DNA of 64,000 bases, taken from Tetragonia tetragonoides. Taxonomy: Eukaryota > Streptophyta > Magnoliopsida > Caryophyllales > Aizoaceae. The notes beneath the pieces are model-generated. The model searched no databases. It was not told where the DNA came from and saw nothing but the letters and a program-made list of their open reading frames with translations. The number at the start of each line of letters is the position of its first letter. The stretch's first letter is position 1. Positions 1 to 28,016 of this stretch are shown here, in pieces. The DNA is taken from contig CM076144.1 in assembly GCA_038025085.1 (NCBI GenBank), forward strand, positions 34,749,501-34,813,500, written 5' to 3'. Position numbers and translations under genes: made by a program.

Positions 1-104
1 TGGATACACTTTTTTTTCTCTTTGGTTGTGGATAGGCTAGTGAAACATTTATTCGGCTTTAAATAAAATATCGGAACCATAAGCAACTAACATTATACTC
101 TTAA

Positions 105-1375
105 TTAATCCTTGTAGACAGAAATATTGGGCCTAGGCTCAAAATCATCCATAAATTGCTTCTTCGATGCAGTTTCAATAGTGATATCGGGTCTTGGATC
201 AAAGTCTTTGATGAAATGCTTCTCTCTCAAGTCTTTTCTCCCATAAACCTGGTTTGGATTAACATCATTGTGGTAAATAGTGATATCGGGTTTTGGATCG
301 AAGTCCTTTAGAAAAGGCTTATGTCCAAGTCCAACAGATTCATGATTATTGACTTTTTCCTCTTCGTAATCAAATGGGCCTTGATTTACAAGACCTTTAA
401 TTGCTTCCGGCATGATCTGGCTCTTCATAATCACACCCCAATACTCTGCTGGGTCTTTCCTCCCATGAGTTGTGCTAGCGAGCTATTCAACATACGACAA
501 TGCAAAAGAGAACAAAAGTATTAGGATTAAATTTTAATAAAATATAACGTGCGTGCTTATGCCTTTTTAGAAAAAATGTCATATCTACAAATAGAAAAAG
601 AAAAAGAGAGACGTTTTATATAATGTGATTTTATATCATCTTTATTCTTAAAGAAGGCGTTTGGTATTAGGCTATGTGTGATAAAATTAGCTCTAATTGT
701 AGCTATGAAAAGTAAAAGAGGAGGAAGAGAAATAGTTGAAAGTTGCTAAGCAAAATAATAAGTTACTTGTAACTATAACTACAAGTTCAAAGCTAGTATG
801 ACTAGGTTTACAAAATTAGTGTAGATGTAGCTACAAATTGAAAATAATCTGACAACTATTTAATAGCTGAGAGTTAAAACTTAAAACTCAGATGCAAGTT
901 TCAAGCTGTAACTTTTACTAAAAAGCTAGTTGTTTGTGTAAAACATAACATTAGATGAGTACTATTACTTTAAAAATCAACCAAAGAGTATGCTTTTAGG
1001 AAGAAAAAAAACGTGAGTGTATGTATAACTATTAAGATAAACCACATAAGTGAGTATCATCCGTAAGAAAGAATTTAAGTGACTCCTTAATTATATGTGA
1101 ATAAGAAACATCTATATATATTGAAAATGGTAACAATCTTAATTAAAAATTAATACTCGTTAATGGTAATCAGTTGGAAGACAATCATGTTAAAATAATG
1201 GAATAGTTAGAACAACATAAACACAATGAAATTACAAAATAAATTTGCGAATGTTATAGTTTATACGAGTACTATGCAAAGGGGGGCATTGTAGCCTAAG
1301 CTTCCGAAATACAAAAAAACTTACCAGAAACAGCAAGAGTGATAATATGATCAATGATAAATTCTTGAACTCCAT
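105..1375 (-). CDS. Organ-specific protein S2/P4-like, secreted (DUF2775 family)
   Basis: Two exons on the minus strand: exon 1 1375-1325 and exon 2 482-105, joined by an 842-bp GT-AG intron in phase 0. Exon 1 encodes a hydrophobic signal-peptide core (MEFKNLSLIILSLLLFL). Exon 2 continues LASTTHG and then RKDPAEYW, the conserved block after the signal cleavage site in organ-specific S2/P4 proteins. The predicted product is 142 aa. Its C-terminal half has three imperfect repeats of the type FxxDFxPRPxIT, diagnostic of the family: FLKDFDPKPDITIY, FIKDFDPRPDITIE and FMDDFEPRPNISVY. The biochemical role of the family is unknown; members are typically secreted and organ-enriched. The start in exon 1 was chosen because a start inside exon 2 would remove the signal peptide. 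The T/C-rich stretch at 1440-1700 upstream is presumably promoter/5'UTR. Confidence 0.87.
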
Positions 1376-2159
1376 AATACCAAATTCAATAAATGTTACG
1401 CAAAAACTTAAAAGAAGCGGACTTTTTGTATAGGTCCAGATTTTAATGTGGTCCCCTCTTTCTTTTTCGGTCCACCACCCACTTTCCTCACGCGACCTGA
1501 AAATTTGCCAGTACAATTCTCCTCTCTCTTCTCCTTCCTTCCCCCACTATTCAAACACCTACTTTCTCTCTCCTCTTCTCCCCCACTGTTTCTCTTCCCC
1601 TCACCCACCTTACCCATACTTTCTTCCGCCCCTTCCCCATGGATAACCGCTCAAACCTCTACCCCTATTTTCTCTCTCCTCTTCTCACCCACTCTCACTG
1701 CGATTCTCTCTCATGGTATACACCTTTAACGGTTTCGCCAAAATCGCTAGTGGTCACAAGTTTGAGCGATTATCATGAGATGTAAATGAATAAAAGGTAA
1801 ATCATGAGATGATGATCATGATCTTGACAATGACGACGAAATGCTGATATCGTTTTTTTTTTTTCCATTAAGTATTTCACCTTAATTAGTTTTGGCTGGA
1901 TTAAGTTATTTTTATTTTATTTTTCTTTTAGTTTGTTTTCTTTTCATTTTTGTTAGATTTACGTTCATCTTCAGTTTTTAGTTTTACATTGGTTTGACAA
2001 AAAAAATACTCCATGGTTTATAATTACTTCCAAAAAATAGAAGTTAAAAAAATGTATTAGTCAATATCTGAATAAGTGGCTAAAAATAAGTGGCACTGGA
2101 GTTTAAGAAGCTAACACCATGTGTGGAGAAGTAAAAAAATTTCACCATAAGGATGAAAA

Positions 2160-2345
2160 ATGTAATACTAGAGTAAAATAAACTAGCACCAGAATGCAAC
2201 AAAGTGATACTAGAGCAAAATAAACTAGTATCAGAAATAAAGCAACAAAATGACACTAGAGCAAAATAAACTAGCACCAAAATGCAACAAAGTAACACTA
2301 GAGCAAAATATACTAGCACCAGAATGCAACAAAGTGGCACTAGAG
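2160..2345. repeat. Short tandem repeat, ~43-bp unit, about 4 copies
   Basis: Units begin around AAACTAGCACCAGAATGC and recur near 2179, 2222, 2268 and 2311, spacing 43-46 bp. Copies differ by a few substitutions. No coding signal. Confidence 0.75.
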
Positions 2346-2384
2346 AAGCAAACTGGTTTATTGTGAGATTGCTAGTTTATATAT

Positions 2385-2775
2385 TGAGAAAGTGGTGGTA
2401 GTTAATTTTAGGCATGTGTGTTCTTTATTAAGAAGCAATTTGACTTTCTAAAACTCCAGTGTTATTTTATTGATCTCTAGTGTTAGTTCTTTGATAAAGC
2501 AGTGTTAGTTAATTTAAGGCATGTGTTAGTTTATTGAGTTGCAATTTGACTTTATAAAATTACAGTCTCAGATTTTTGATCTCTAGTGTTAGTTCATTGA
2601 GAAAGCAGTATTAGTTAATTTAAAGCATGTGTTAGTTTATTGAGTTGCAATTTGACTTTATCAAACTCCAGTCTCAGATTATTGATCTCTAGTGTTAGTT
2701 TATTGAGAAAGTAGTGCTAATTAATTTAAGGCTTGTGTTAATTTATTGAGATGCAATTTCAGTTTATAAAATAAA
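2385..2775. repeat. Tandem repeat, ~112-bp unit, about 3.5 copies
   Basis: The phrases TTAATTTAAGGCATGTGTTA, GCAATTTGACTTTAT and TTGATCTCTAGTGTTAG recur in fixed order at roughly 2400, 2510, 2620 and 2725. This lies directly beside the 43-bp array, with which it shares CTAGTGTTA/ACTAGCAC-like words. Non-coding. Confidence 0.75.
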
Positions 2776-3742
2776 TAAATAAATAGATGATACTAAAATG
2801 TACAAACTAAGGGAAAAGAAACAAGTTAAAAGAAAAAGAAAATGGACCAAAAACAATAAGATAAGGAAATTAGGACTTGCATGATTCGAACTCGGGTAAA
2901 TTGGCAAACCGTGCTGCTATGGATTGCTACAAACCATTGAGGCACATAGCATATTTAGTTAACTATCAGAAGAAATAATATTGAAATTTTTTTCGGCCCA
3001 ACAAAGAGACGCGCGTATGCGAATCTTGTCCCGCGCGTGCTGCGTGTCTTCTCGCCCTATGCGATAGGGCGGCCGTTTACAAGACCAATTGTAAATGTTA
3101 TTGTTTTGAGTGAAGAAACTATCTCATTAGCATGTATTTTAAAGAAAAATAGGCCAAGAAAAACGACAAATATAAAAAACAATTATTGAGCAAATATGCA
3201 AACTAAATATGAAACACGTACGTGATTCATGCTGATTTGACAAGGCATAATTAATTTTTTTGTAAATATACTACGATTTAATAACTGAAGCATGACTACT
3301 TGCTTATAATTGTACTATGATACGATCAGTGTAAGGCTGTAAGCATGGCGGCCTAAAATGTGTGTAGTACAATTGTCGTATACATGTGGCAAATTGGCAA
3401 TCTCCATCAGCCTACTTGATACTATCTACTATTTCCCCTTTCATTTAATCTGCTCCATACAAAGTTGAAATCCTGATAAATTAACTCGTCCCTACTTGCT
3501 ACTGTATTGTTTTAGTAATTAGTTTATTACCCGTGCGATGCACATCTTTGCACCAACTCCAAGTCATGCTAGGTGTCATTCTTAACTCGATTCAAAATGC
3601 ATGCATGTTGTCTCTACAAACTACTCAACCATTTAACCCAAGTGATAGCTGAAGGGCCCTGGACATATCTCAACCATTTCAAGACGCATCTCAATTTTTT
3701 TGTTGGGGGTTCTTCTACTGTTTACTATACATGTTTTTAGTG
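2776..3742. other. Intergenic, AT-rich, with a degenerate Helitron-like 3' end
   Basis: No gene seen. At 3520-3548 the minus strand reads GTGCATCGCACGGG followed by an AT-rich spacer and CTAA, resembling the clear Helitron 3' ends near 51.8 and 62.5 kb but degraded. A GC-richer patch at 2995-3075 has no recognisable function. Confidence 0.4.
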
Positions 3743-4030
3743 GGGTCGCATTTTTAGATTGATCTTTTTAGTAGACCCTCTTTATCACATTGGTCTTACA
3801 AAAAACTTCGGCGTCAATAAAATATTAAAACTTGTTAACTCGTATACTTAAGTACCAAAATTCACTTTCCGAACACTTTTTCCGTCAAACCCATTTTTTA
3901 CTTATATTTATTTTCAAACTACTTTTTTCTAATTTCTAAACTGAATTTTATTTTCCCCTTTATTCCACCTCTCTCTCTTATGACCATAACCAGTAACCAC
4001 CCAAATCCAACATAACCATCCAAATTCACC

Positions 4031-4075
<45 letters not shown>

Positions 4076-4725
4076 TGATGAGATCCAGGTGGGTAGTTAT
4101 GAAAGGTTGAATGGGTTTTCTGCTAATTAGCAACGTAACTGAGAGGATCGAAGGGGACCGTAAATTAATGCAGGCGTGCCATGGCCTTAATCATCTCAAC
4201 AAAGTTTAGTGGCCTCTTCACTCCCTCACACCTCCAAAAATATCAGCCTGCGATTGTCTAATTGGTTAACCAACAAAAACTAATGCCCCAGCCACAAACC
4301 ACCATAAGCACCAACATCCACTAGTTACCATAAGCACCAACATTCACCAGCCACCATAGCCTTCGTTCTCCATTTTCTCTCTCCTCACTCATCTCTTTCC
4401 TGTCCCACACAAACCCCACCACCAGAACAACCACCATATGAAACCCCTGTTTTTTGGGTCCTTGCACAAAATGAGGGAAAAAGAGGGGTGATTGACTTGA
4501 ATATTAAGAAGGGGAATTTAAATTGATTTTAGAAATTAGAAAAAGTGGTCCGAAAAAAAAAATGAGTAAAAAATAGGTTTTGACGGAAAAAGTGTTCGGA
4601 AAGTGATTTTTAGTACTTAAGTGCACGAGTTAACAAGTTTTAAGACCTTATTGTAGCCGGAGCTTTTTTTAAGACCAATGTGGCAAAGAGGGTCTACTAA
4701 AAAGACCAATCAGAAAATGCGGCCG
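3743..4725. mobile_element. Non-autonomous MULE-like element with long TIRs and 9-bp TSD
   Basis: Terminal inverted repeats of about 170 bp, left 3743-3905 and right 4555-4725. Shared blocks include TTTTTAGTAGACCCTCTTT, AACTTGTTAACTCG and CACTTTCCGAACACTTTTTC. The flanks carry the same 9 bp TTTTTAGTG at 3734-3742 and 4726-4734, extendable to 11 bp. Long TIRs with a 9-bp TSD are the Mutator-like hallmark. The interior has a (CT)n run at 4034-4072 and no transposase. About 983 bp. Confidence 0.8.
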
Positions 4726-4783
4726 TTTTTAGTGGTAAGCTTTATACCTGATTGTCAATATCTCCATCATTTTGCCTATCTAT

Positions 4784-5076
4784 GGCCTTGTTTGGCACGC
4801 AGCTGGTAGATGGTAGCTTGTAGCTGGTTTGGTTAGCTGGTTGTCGTCAACTTGTTGTGCTAGCTGGTTTGACTATTTGATTGTAAAATGATGTTTGGTA
4901 AAGTAAGCTGATTATTGGTAGCTGATTTAGTGTAAAATGACCACTATGGACATGGAGATAACTTTCTATTGTTAACAATAAAAATAATTGATAATTATTA
5001 TTAGTTATATATATTAATATTATTTATAAAAATAATAATATTTACAAATTTATTAATATATATATTATGTAAATTA

Positions 5077-5139
<63 letters not shown>

Positions 5140-5350
5140 GGGTTAAGATTGTCATTTTACATAATAATCCAACAAGCTGACTTCAAAAGCCACCCCTACC
5201 CAGCTTTTTGTAAATCAGATTGTTGGGTCCAAAAAGCCAATGAAAAAGCTGGTAACGAAACACCAAATTTTGGATGGTTAAATGGCCAACTGGTCAAACA
5301 ATCCAGATTGTCCAACAAGCTGGCTAAAAAGCCATCAACCAAACAAGGCC
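4784..5350. mobile_element. MITE with GGCCTTGTTTGG termini (PIF/Harbinger- or hAT-like)
   Basis: Left end GGCCTTGTTTGGCACGC and right end ACCAAACAAGGCC are inverted. TAT flanks both sides (4781-4783 and 5351-5353), suggesting a 3-bp TSD as in PIF/Harbinger; subterminal AGCTGGT/ACCAGCT words also occur in hAT MITEs. The interior carries an (ATT)n microsatellite at 5078-5138. It sits just upstream of the BURP last-exon acceptor, probably within that gene's intron. Confidence 0.7.
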
Positions 5351-5466
5351 TATATCCTACAACTAAATTTTTATTTTTATTTTCCTGGTTAGCTTAATGA
5401 TGAGGGTTGGAGCACAACTTATGATGAAGATGAGTAACAATGATGATCATACATCAATTTCTCATA

Positions 5467-6731
5467 CAACAAAGGTCATGTAGACCCTTAACGTTTCAGT
5501 TTTCGGCTATGTGAATCATTGACGTTGAAAATTGGCTATGTAGGTCATCAACGTTTTATTTTTGGGTCAAGTAAGCCATTGACTACCAGAAAATTACAGA
5601 GTGACTTACACACTCCGATGGAAGCAAGTGGGACAAAGAAAAAAGCTTGTTAATACGAAAATTTTGAGGAAATTCCTCAACTTTTATGTTTTTTTTTAAT
5701 AATACTGCATTACTATAATATTCTATTAATCAAAGTATCCTTAGCCCTATTAGATCAAAAAAAAAAAAGTGTCATTAGCCCCAAAGAAAATTTTTTGGTG
5801 ATTGTTTTTGTGGAAATTAAAGACCCAAAGAAATTTAAAAACAATAAATACTTAATCCGTTTCACCAAGATGTTTATATTTTATTTTTCAATGTCAAAAT
5901 TTACAAACTTTGACCATGAATTAGTGAAGAAATACAAAGATTTATAATGTAAAAATGGTATTGTTAGATTCATTTTAAAGAATACTTTGAAAAATTTTAA
6001 TTATATATATATATATATAATTACAATTTTCTACGGTCAAAGTGGTGCATTGGAGACCGTGAAAAAGCAAATGTAAACATCTTCGAAAAAAGGAGGGAGT
6101 AACAAACATTACTAAAAAGAATTTCCTAATGAAATTATTGCTTGTAACGTTGGAGAATGAACAATTAACTTTTACGTTTATTTTCAATTTTTTTTGTGAT
6201 GTCTTTTTTGGATGACTCTTTGACATGCATTCATCCAAATTTATGGAAATATTACAAAATTAACAAGCACTTCTAGACAAATAAAACTATAATCTAATTG
6301 AACTGTAAAAGAAGATTACTAATGTAAGATTAAAACAATTCAAGTACAAAAATCTCGCATCCATAAAGTACTGCTAATAATTTCTATTAGTCCGACTTTG
6401 ACATGCACCAAATATTGAACTAGAGTAGTTTTGTAGCAGAACTATGGATTAGAAAATGACCTAATTCTAGAGGAAAGTTACGGATATTAAGAAAAAAAGT
6501 TTATGTTATGCGGGAGCAGACACAAAATAAATATATGGGAGGAAGAAATTTTAGATTTTAAAAGTCACATAGAGCACATTATCTTTATATGTATGTGAGT
6601 CTCACCTTCCGGTGGCCAATGGTTCACATGACCCAAAAATGAAACGTTGATGACTTATGTAGCCAGTTTTCAACGTCGATGGTCTACGCAGCCGAATGAT
6701 GAAACGTTGAGTGCCTACGTGACCTTTGTTG
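5467..6731. mobile_element. MULE-like element inserted in the BURP gene exon
   Basis: TIRs of about 130 bp: left 5467-5600, right 6600-6731. Both begin CAACAAAGGTCA and share CATTGACGTTGAAAA/ATCGACGTTGAAAA and GTCATCAACGTTT blocks. A perfect 9-bp TSD TTTCTCATA lies at 5458-5466 and 6732-6740. Length 1,265 bp; interior AT-rich, no transposase. Excising the element with one TSD copy gives a continuous sequence running into the BURP domain, so the target was within or right beside coding sequence. Confidence 0.87.
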
Positions 6732-7441
6732 TTTCTCATACGAATCATAACGTACTTGTATTTTTTACACCTAACGACTTTAAGGTAGGGAACAAGATAT
6801 CCATTTACTTCCGAGGTGTTGATCCTTCTAGTTCTCCCAAATTCCTCCCTAGGAAAGAGGCCGAGTTAATCCCTTTCTCATCATCAAAACTCCCTCCCCT
6901 TTTTGACCACTTCGGCTTTCGCCGTGGTTCTTCCCAGGCCAAAGCCATGAAAGACACATTAACACAGTGCGAGATGAACCCAATCAAAGGAGAAACCAAG
7001 TTATGTGCGACTTCCTTAGAGTCTATGCTTGACTTTGCGCATGAAATCTTCGGATTAAGTACCGACTTCAAAGGCCTAAGCACCGAAGAACTTACCAATA
7101 AATTGGCCACTGGTCATTTGCATAATTTTACCATAGTAGATGAACCAAGAGAAGTAGAAGGTCCCAAAATGATAGCATGTCACACTATGCCTTACCCTTA
7201 TGCAATCTTCTATTGCCACTACCAAGAAAGTGAGAGCAAAGTGTTTCAAGTTTCGTTAAGTGGCGAAAACGGAAGCAAAGTGGAAGCAATTGCAGTTTGT
7301 CATATGGACACGTCTCAATGGAGCCATAATCATGTCTCCTTCAGTGTCTTAGGCATCAACCCAGGTTCCTCTCCTGTTTGCCATTTCTTTCCTCCAGACA
7401 ATCTTGTTTGGGTGCCGTCGTCAGATGCAGCAGATGGATAA
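6647..7441 (+). CDS. BURP-domain protein, 5' part interrupted by a MULE
   Basis: The 264-codon frame contains a complete BURP domain: FFTPNDFKVGNKISIYF, FLPRKEAELIPFSS, CEMNPIKGETKLCATSLESM, then the signature CH-x10-CH-x26-CH-x25-CH and PVCHFFPPDNLVW before the stop. BURP proteins are plant-specific, usually secreted, with a signal peptide encoded by a separate first exon. Here the first ~31 codons (MMTYVASF...) are the inner part of a MULE terminal repeat, not native sequence. The native exon seems to start near 5393, after a T-rich tract and CAG-like acceptor, and runs to 5466 before the insertion. In that upstream piece the BURP-continuous frame reads through SNNDDHTSISHTNHN. Another frame gives the acidic LNDEGWSTTYDEDE then a stop, so a small frameshift may also be present. 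No signal-peptide exon was found. Probably a disabled or altered allele with an intact domain; expression from the TIR start is possible but unproven. Confidence 0.8.
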   Translation: MMTYVASFQRRWSTQPNDETLSAYVTFVVSHTNHNVLVFFTPNDFKVGNKISIYFRGVDPSSSPKFLPRKEAELIPFSSSKLPPLFDHFGFRRGSSQAKAMKDTLTQCEMNPIKGETKLCATSLESMLDFAHEIFGLSTDFKGLSTEELTNKLATGHLHNFTIVDEPREVEGPKMIACHTMPYPYAIFYCHYQESESKVFQVSLSGENGSKVEAIAVCHMDTSQWSHNHVSFSVLGINPGSSPVCHFFPPDNLVWVPSSDAADG

Positions 7442-8026
7442 GAGGATAGGTGACTAGGCAAATTTGCGAACTTGCTTGTTTAATTTCCTAATCACTGTGT
7501 AAAGTGGAATAATGCATAGAATACGAAGTGATTAATTCGTGATTTCTATGTAGTGTAACATTCGGTAGTTAAATAAGATATATATGTTCTGTGCTGTAAA
7601 ACATCTTGTCGTCATACATATGAGTTCTTCTATTATAACATTCAGTACTCAAAATTATGTCACCTTAATGAAATCATGAAAGGTGATTAACAGATCAATA
7701 CTGATTACCAACCGAAATCCTGGGAAACTATCTTCTGGTATTAAAAGGATATTCCCTCGGATTCGCAGGTATCAATTCGCCGTATGGATTTACTCTTGCG
7801 TCTCACAAGAAATTACATCAAAAGCAAAACTCGATATCACGTACAAGTTACAACTAACAAATTGGCAAAACCAATAGCAAAGCAAAATTACTCTATACAT
7901 CAATCAAATAAGTGAAATCTCTACACCATCCAAGACCCTGACAGGGAAAGATTCCTCTCACAATGCCAAGGCAACGAATTTCCACTGCAACTTCACCAGT
8001 CACCCGGAGCTGGAAGAGTTGGAACA
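7442..8026. other. Spacer between BURP stop and synthetase stop (convergent genes)
   Basis: AT-rich 3' flanks of the two convergent genes. No further gene or repeat recognised. Poly(A) signals for both are presumably here, but none is distinctive. Confidence 0.5.
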
Positions 8027-25116
<17,090 letters not shown>

Positions 25117-25794
25117 TCAACTGTGCCCAAACTTAGCGCATTCCAGCCTTCTGAATTCTGATATCCCAATCGCGCTTCGCCCTTCCAGATGCGGATGGCC
25201 TAGAGCTGTCAAAAGCATCCGATAGTGAAACTCGATCCGACCCGTTTTTTAAAATCCTAAACAGAACTTTTTGGGCCTGAATTTGTTGATAACCGGTAAA
25301 ATAAACTGTAGTTTTTGTTCTTTTATTCGTCAAAAAGAAGGTGCAAGTGAATGGCGACCGAGGCGACCCTCTGCTACATCATGTTTGGACTCTCGTGTTC
25401 AACAACGAACATATCACACTAATTGAACAACCAACGAGAGCACTGACCCCGTCAACGTAGCACCAATAAAAGGCTAGTATAGCACCAAAACTCTAAATAT
25501 TTAGAGATATGGAGAATATATTTGAAAAGTTTAAGTTCATTGGTCTACCATGCACTAAATTCATACAAGTTTTTGTAGTTTTCGTAACCTTTAAAGTTGT
25601 AATAGGTGGACAGGTGGTACGGGTCCGTAACCTTAAAGCTCTGACATTACCCGCCATCTCCCTTTGTATGTTTTGAGTTCAAGGGCTGTGATCCCACAGC
25701 CTAATTCCAATTGACAAAATCCCCCCAAACACTCCCCCATAAATCATAATAATCCCATGGGATTGGAAGCTACAGAAACAAGACCAACCACAAA
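25117..25794. promoter_or_regulatory. Divergent intergenic promoter region (synthetase / zinc-finger gene)
   Basis: 678 bp separate the divergent start codons, so both promoters must lie here or overlap. It contains a copy of a dispersed repeat (25338-25450, AAGGTGCAAGTGAATGGCGA...) that recurs near 46386. No TATA box can be called with confidence. Confidence 0.5.
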
Positions 25795-28016
25795 ATGAAT
25801 TCCGAGCATCAATGTCAATCTCACGGACAATCCCAATCCCAAATTCATTCTAACATTCACTCCTCAAATCAAACTCATGATCATCAATCTTGTACCCAAT
25901 CGGGTCAGCCTCAGCCCGGTAGTGGTGATGGGCCTCAGATGATAAACCCGGTGGCTGCAGCGGCGGTGGCAGCACTATCTCAACTGGCCCAGTTCGCCGT
26001 GTCCTCGGACTTGGCCAACAGAGCCATAGCTCGCTTTCAGGGCTCACATTTTGTCCAACGGGCCCAGAAGACCAGTGAGGACGAGCCCGATCAGCCCGTT
26101 TTGGGGTCCAGGCCGTCTCCGGCACCAATTCGTCCTAAGGTACAGAAAGATTTAAGGTTTACCCCATTTGATATTTACAGACAGAATACAGATGGCTTCT
26201 TTCTTGTAGTTATGTTTAAGTGTCTTTAACTTATTTTGCATCTTTGCTGTTTGGGGAGTATGATGTATCAAGATTTATCTACATGGTTAACCATATTGCC
26301 AATTTGTTGCCATTAAGTCCAAGCCATTCTGTTGATTTTATTTTATTTTTGGCTAATGGGGTCACCAAATTAACCCCCTATGTTTCCTTGTTAGCATAAT
26401 AAAGATGTTTTTTTTTCATTCGGGGATTGTGTTGTTTTGTTCTTTTTACTTGATGGGAAGTTAATTCATCACTATAATTATATACTCGTATTATGTGTAA
26501 GCGATAGTAGCAAAATCTGCGGCTCTGTGTGTTGCACTGTTCCTCATGGTCATCATAGCTCTAGAATTAAATGACTGAGGTTGTCTAAAGCTTGTCATTT
26601 GTACAGTAATATTCATGTAATCACGTGGTCGTTTTCATTAGGTAGTGTTTTGGTTCATTGCTGTTCTTATGCTTTTGATTCCTCAGTGTAATAATTCATG
26701 ACATTTAAGCTCTCTTACCTTTTTTCTCAGGAAGATCTTTTAGATGTCATCATTCTGTGTAATATTTCCTGTAGTTTCAAGTGTTGGTTAAAACTTGTGT
26801 TTGTCGGCCTGTGCCAGTGTAGAATCATCAAGTAGAAAAAAGGTAGCTAATTAAATTTATCTGCTGTTAATTTATGGAATGATTTGCAATTGCTTGGTTC
26901 TCAGCACAAGTAAATACATGTGTCGCCTTCTTTTGCGACCTGCTTTAGTATCTTTTCGCTTTTCTTAAATGTTCTGATGAGTGAATGTTTATTAGCTCTA
27001 CTGAGTAATAAGCCAGAAATATTCTTTTGCAGGGTAACTCATATTCATACAAGGGTCGTGGAAAGGCTGGTCAGCAATTCAAAGGAAGAGATCCATATTC
27101 AATCTCTGGTGGTAAGGAACCTTTTCGTGGAAGTAGACAAGGGCAAGATCAGTGTAGAGGTGGCCATAGGCACTCCCCGCAACATGCCCCACCTACGACA
27201 ATTCTTGCACCTTCAGATGTGGCGATTGCAAGAAACTCTGATGGTGTCTGTGGAGCAACACAACATGATACAGTAGGAGAAACTTCACAATCAACTCCAA
27301 CATCAACATATGTAGCCCCAGCACCAGATATATATGCTTGTAGAATGTGTAGGACCGAGTGCAACAGTTTGCAAATGCTTGAGCAGCACAATATTGGGAA
27401 GCGGCATAAGAAGAATCTGCAATACCTAGCAGAGCTGAAAGATGCTACAAAACCTTCAGCTGAAATGAGTGAGCAAAATGGTGTGACTATGTCTGGAGCT
27501 GAAAGGAATATGCAACTTCAGAATGTTCAGCATAGTGAAGGGAAAAAAGCAATGCTCCCTGTCAATTTATCGAATCAAGTGGCTGCTAGTGAAGGTAAAA
27601 TGGAGACTCAAATACAAGTAGAAAATAAAGTTGCAGGAGATCCAAGCAATGACATTAGTGATATGGCCAAACCTCAAGCCGATAGTCCTGGTGTAAAGAT
27701 GTCTGGAAATTGCAAACGGGGATTACAGTGTAACATGAGGGAGGGGCAAGGAGGAAAGCGAGTGAAGTTTGAAGCACAAGGGTGTCCAAATGAACCTTAT
27801 AAACCCAAAGTTACGATTCCTCTTATCTGTGACTTGTGTAATGTCAGGTGTGACACTCAGGAGATGTTTAATTGTCATCTTGCTGGTAAGAAGCACTTGG
27901 CTAAGGCTAAGAAGTTTCAAAGGCACCAGGCAGTGTTTGGGCCAGTAGGTCTCCAAGCTCTATACCCTCTTAAACCAATATCAAAGAAAAACCTTCTCCA
28001 TCCTCAAGCTCACTAG
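25795..28016 (+). CDS. Protein with two U1-type C2H2 zinc fingers
   Basis: Two exons: 25795-26139 and 27033-28016, phase 0, GT-AG intron of 893 bp; 442 aa. The N-terminus is rich in Gln, Ser and His, followed by an Ala-rich helical stretch (NPVAAAAVAALSQLAQFAV). A Gly/Arg-rich segment opens exon 2. Zinc finger 1 spans residues 218-240 (CRMC...H-x5-H, C-x2-C-x12-H-x5-H). Zinc finger 2 spans residues 381-403 (CDLC...HLAGKKH) with the same spacing and is followed by a basic tail. This spacing and the H(x)xGKxH ending are typical of U1/matrin-type fingers that bind RNA or dsRNA, so a nuclear RNA-related role is likely; the precise function is unknown. It shares a divergent promoter with the synthetase; no functional link is implied. 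Confidence 0.9.

Noticed and set aside
27027..28016. Independent zinc-finger gene starting at 27027
   Set aside because: The start is a TTG within the 3' splice site; the sequence is exon 2 of the two-exon gene.
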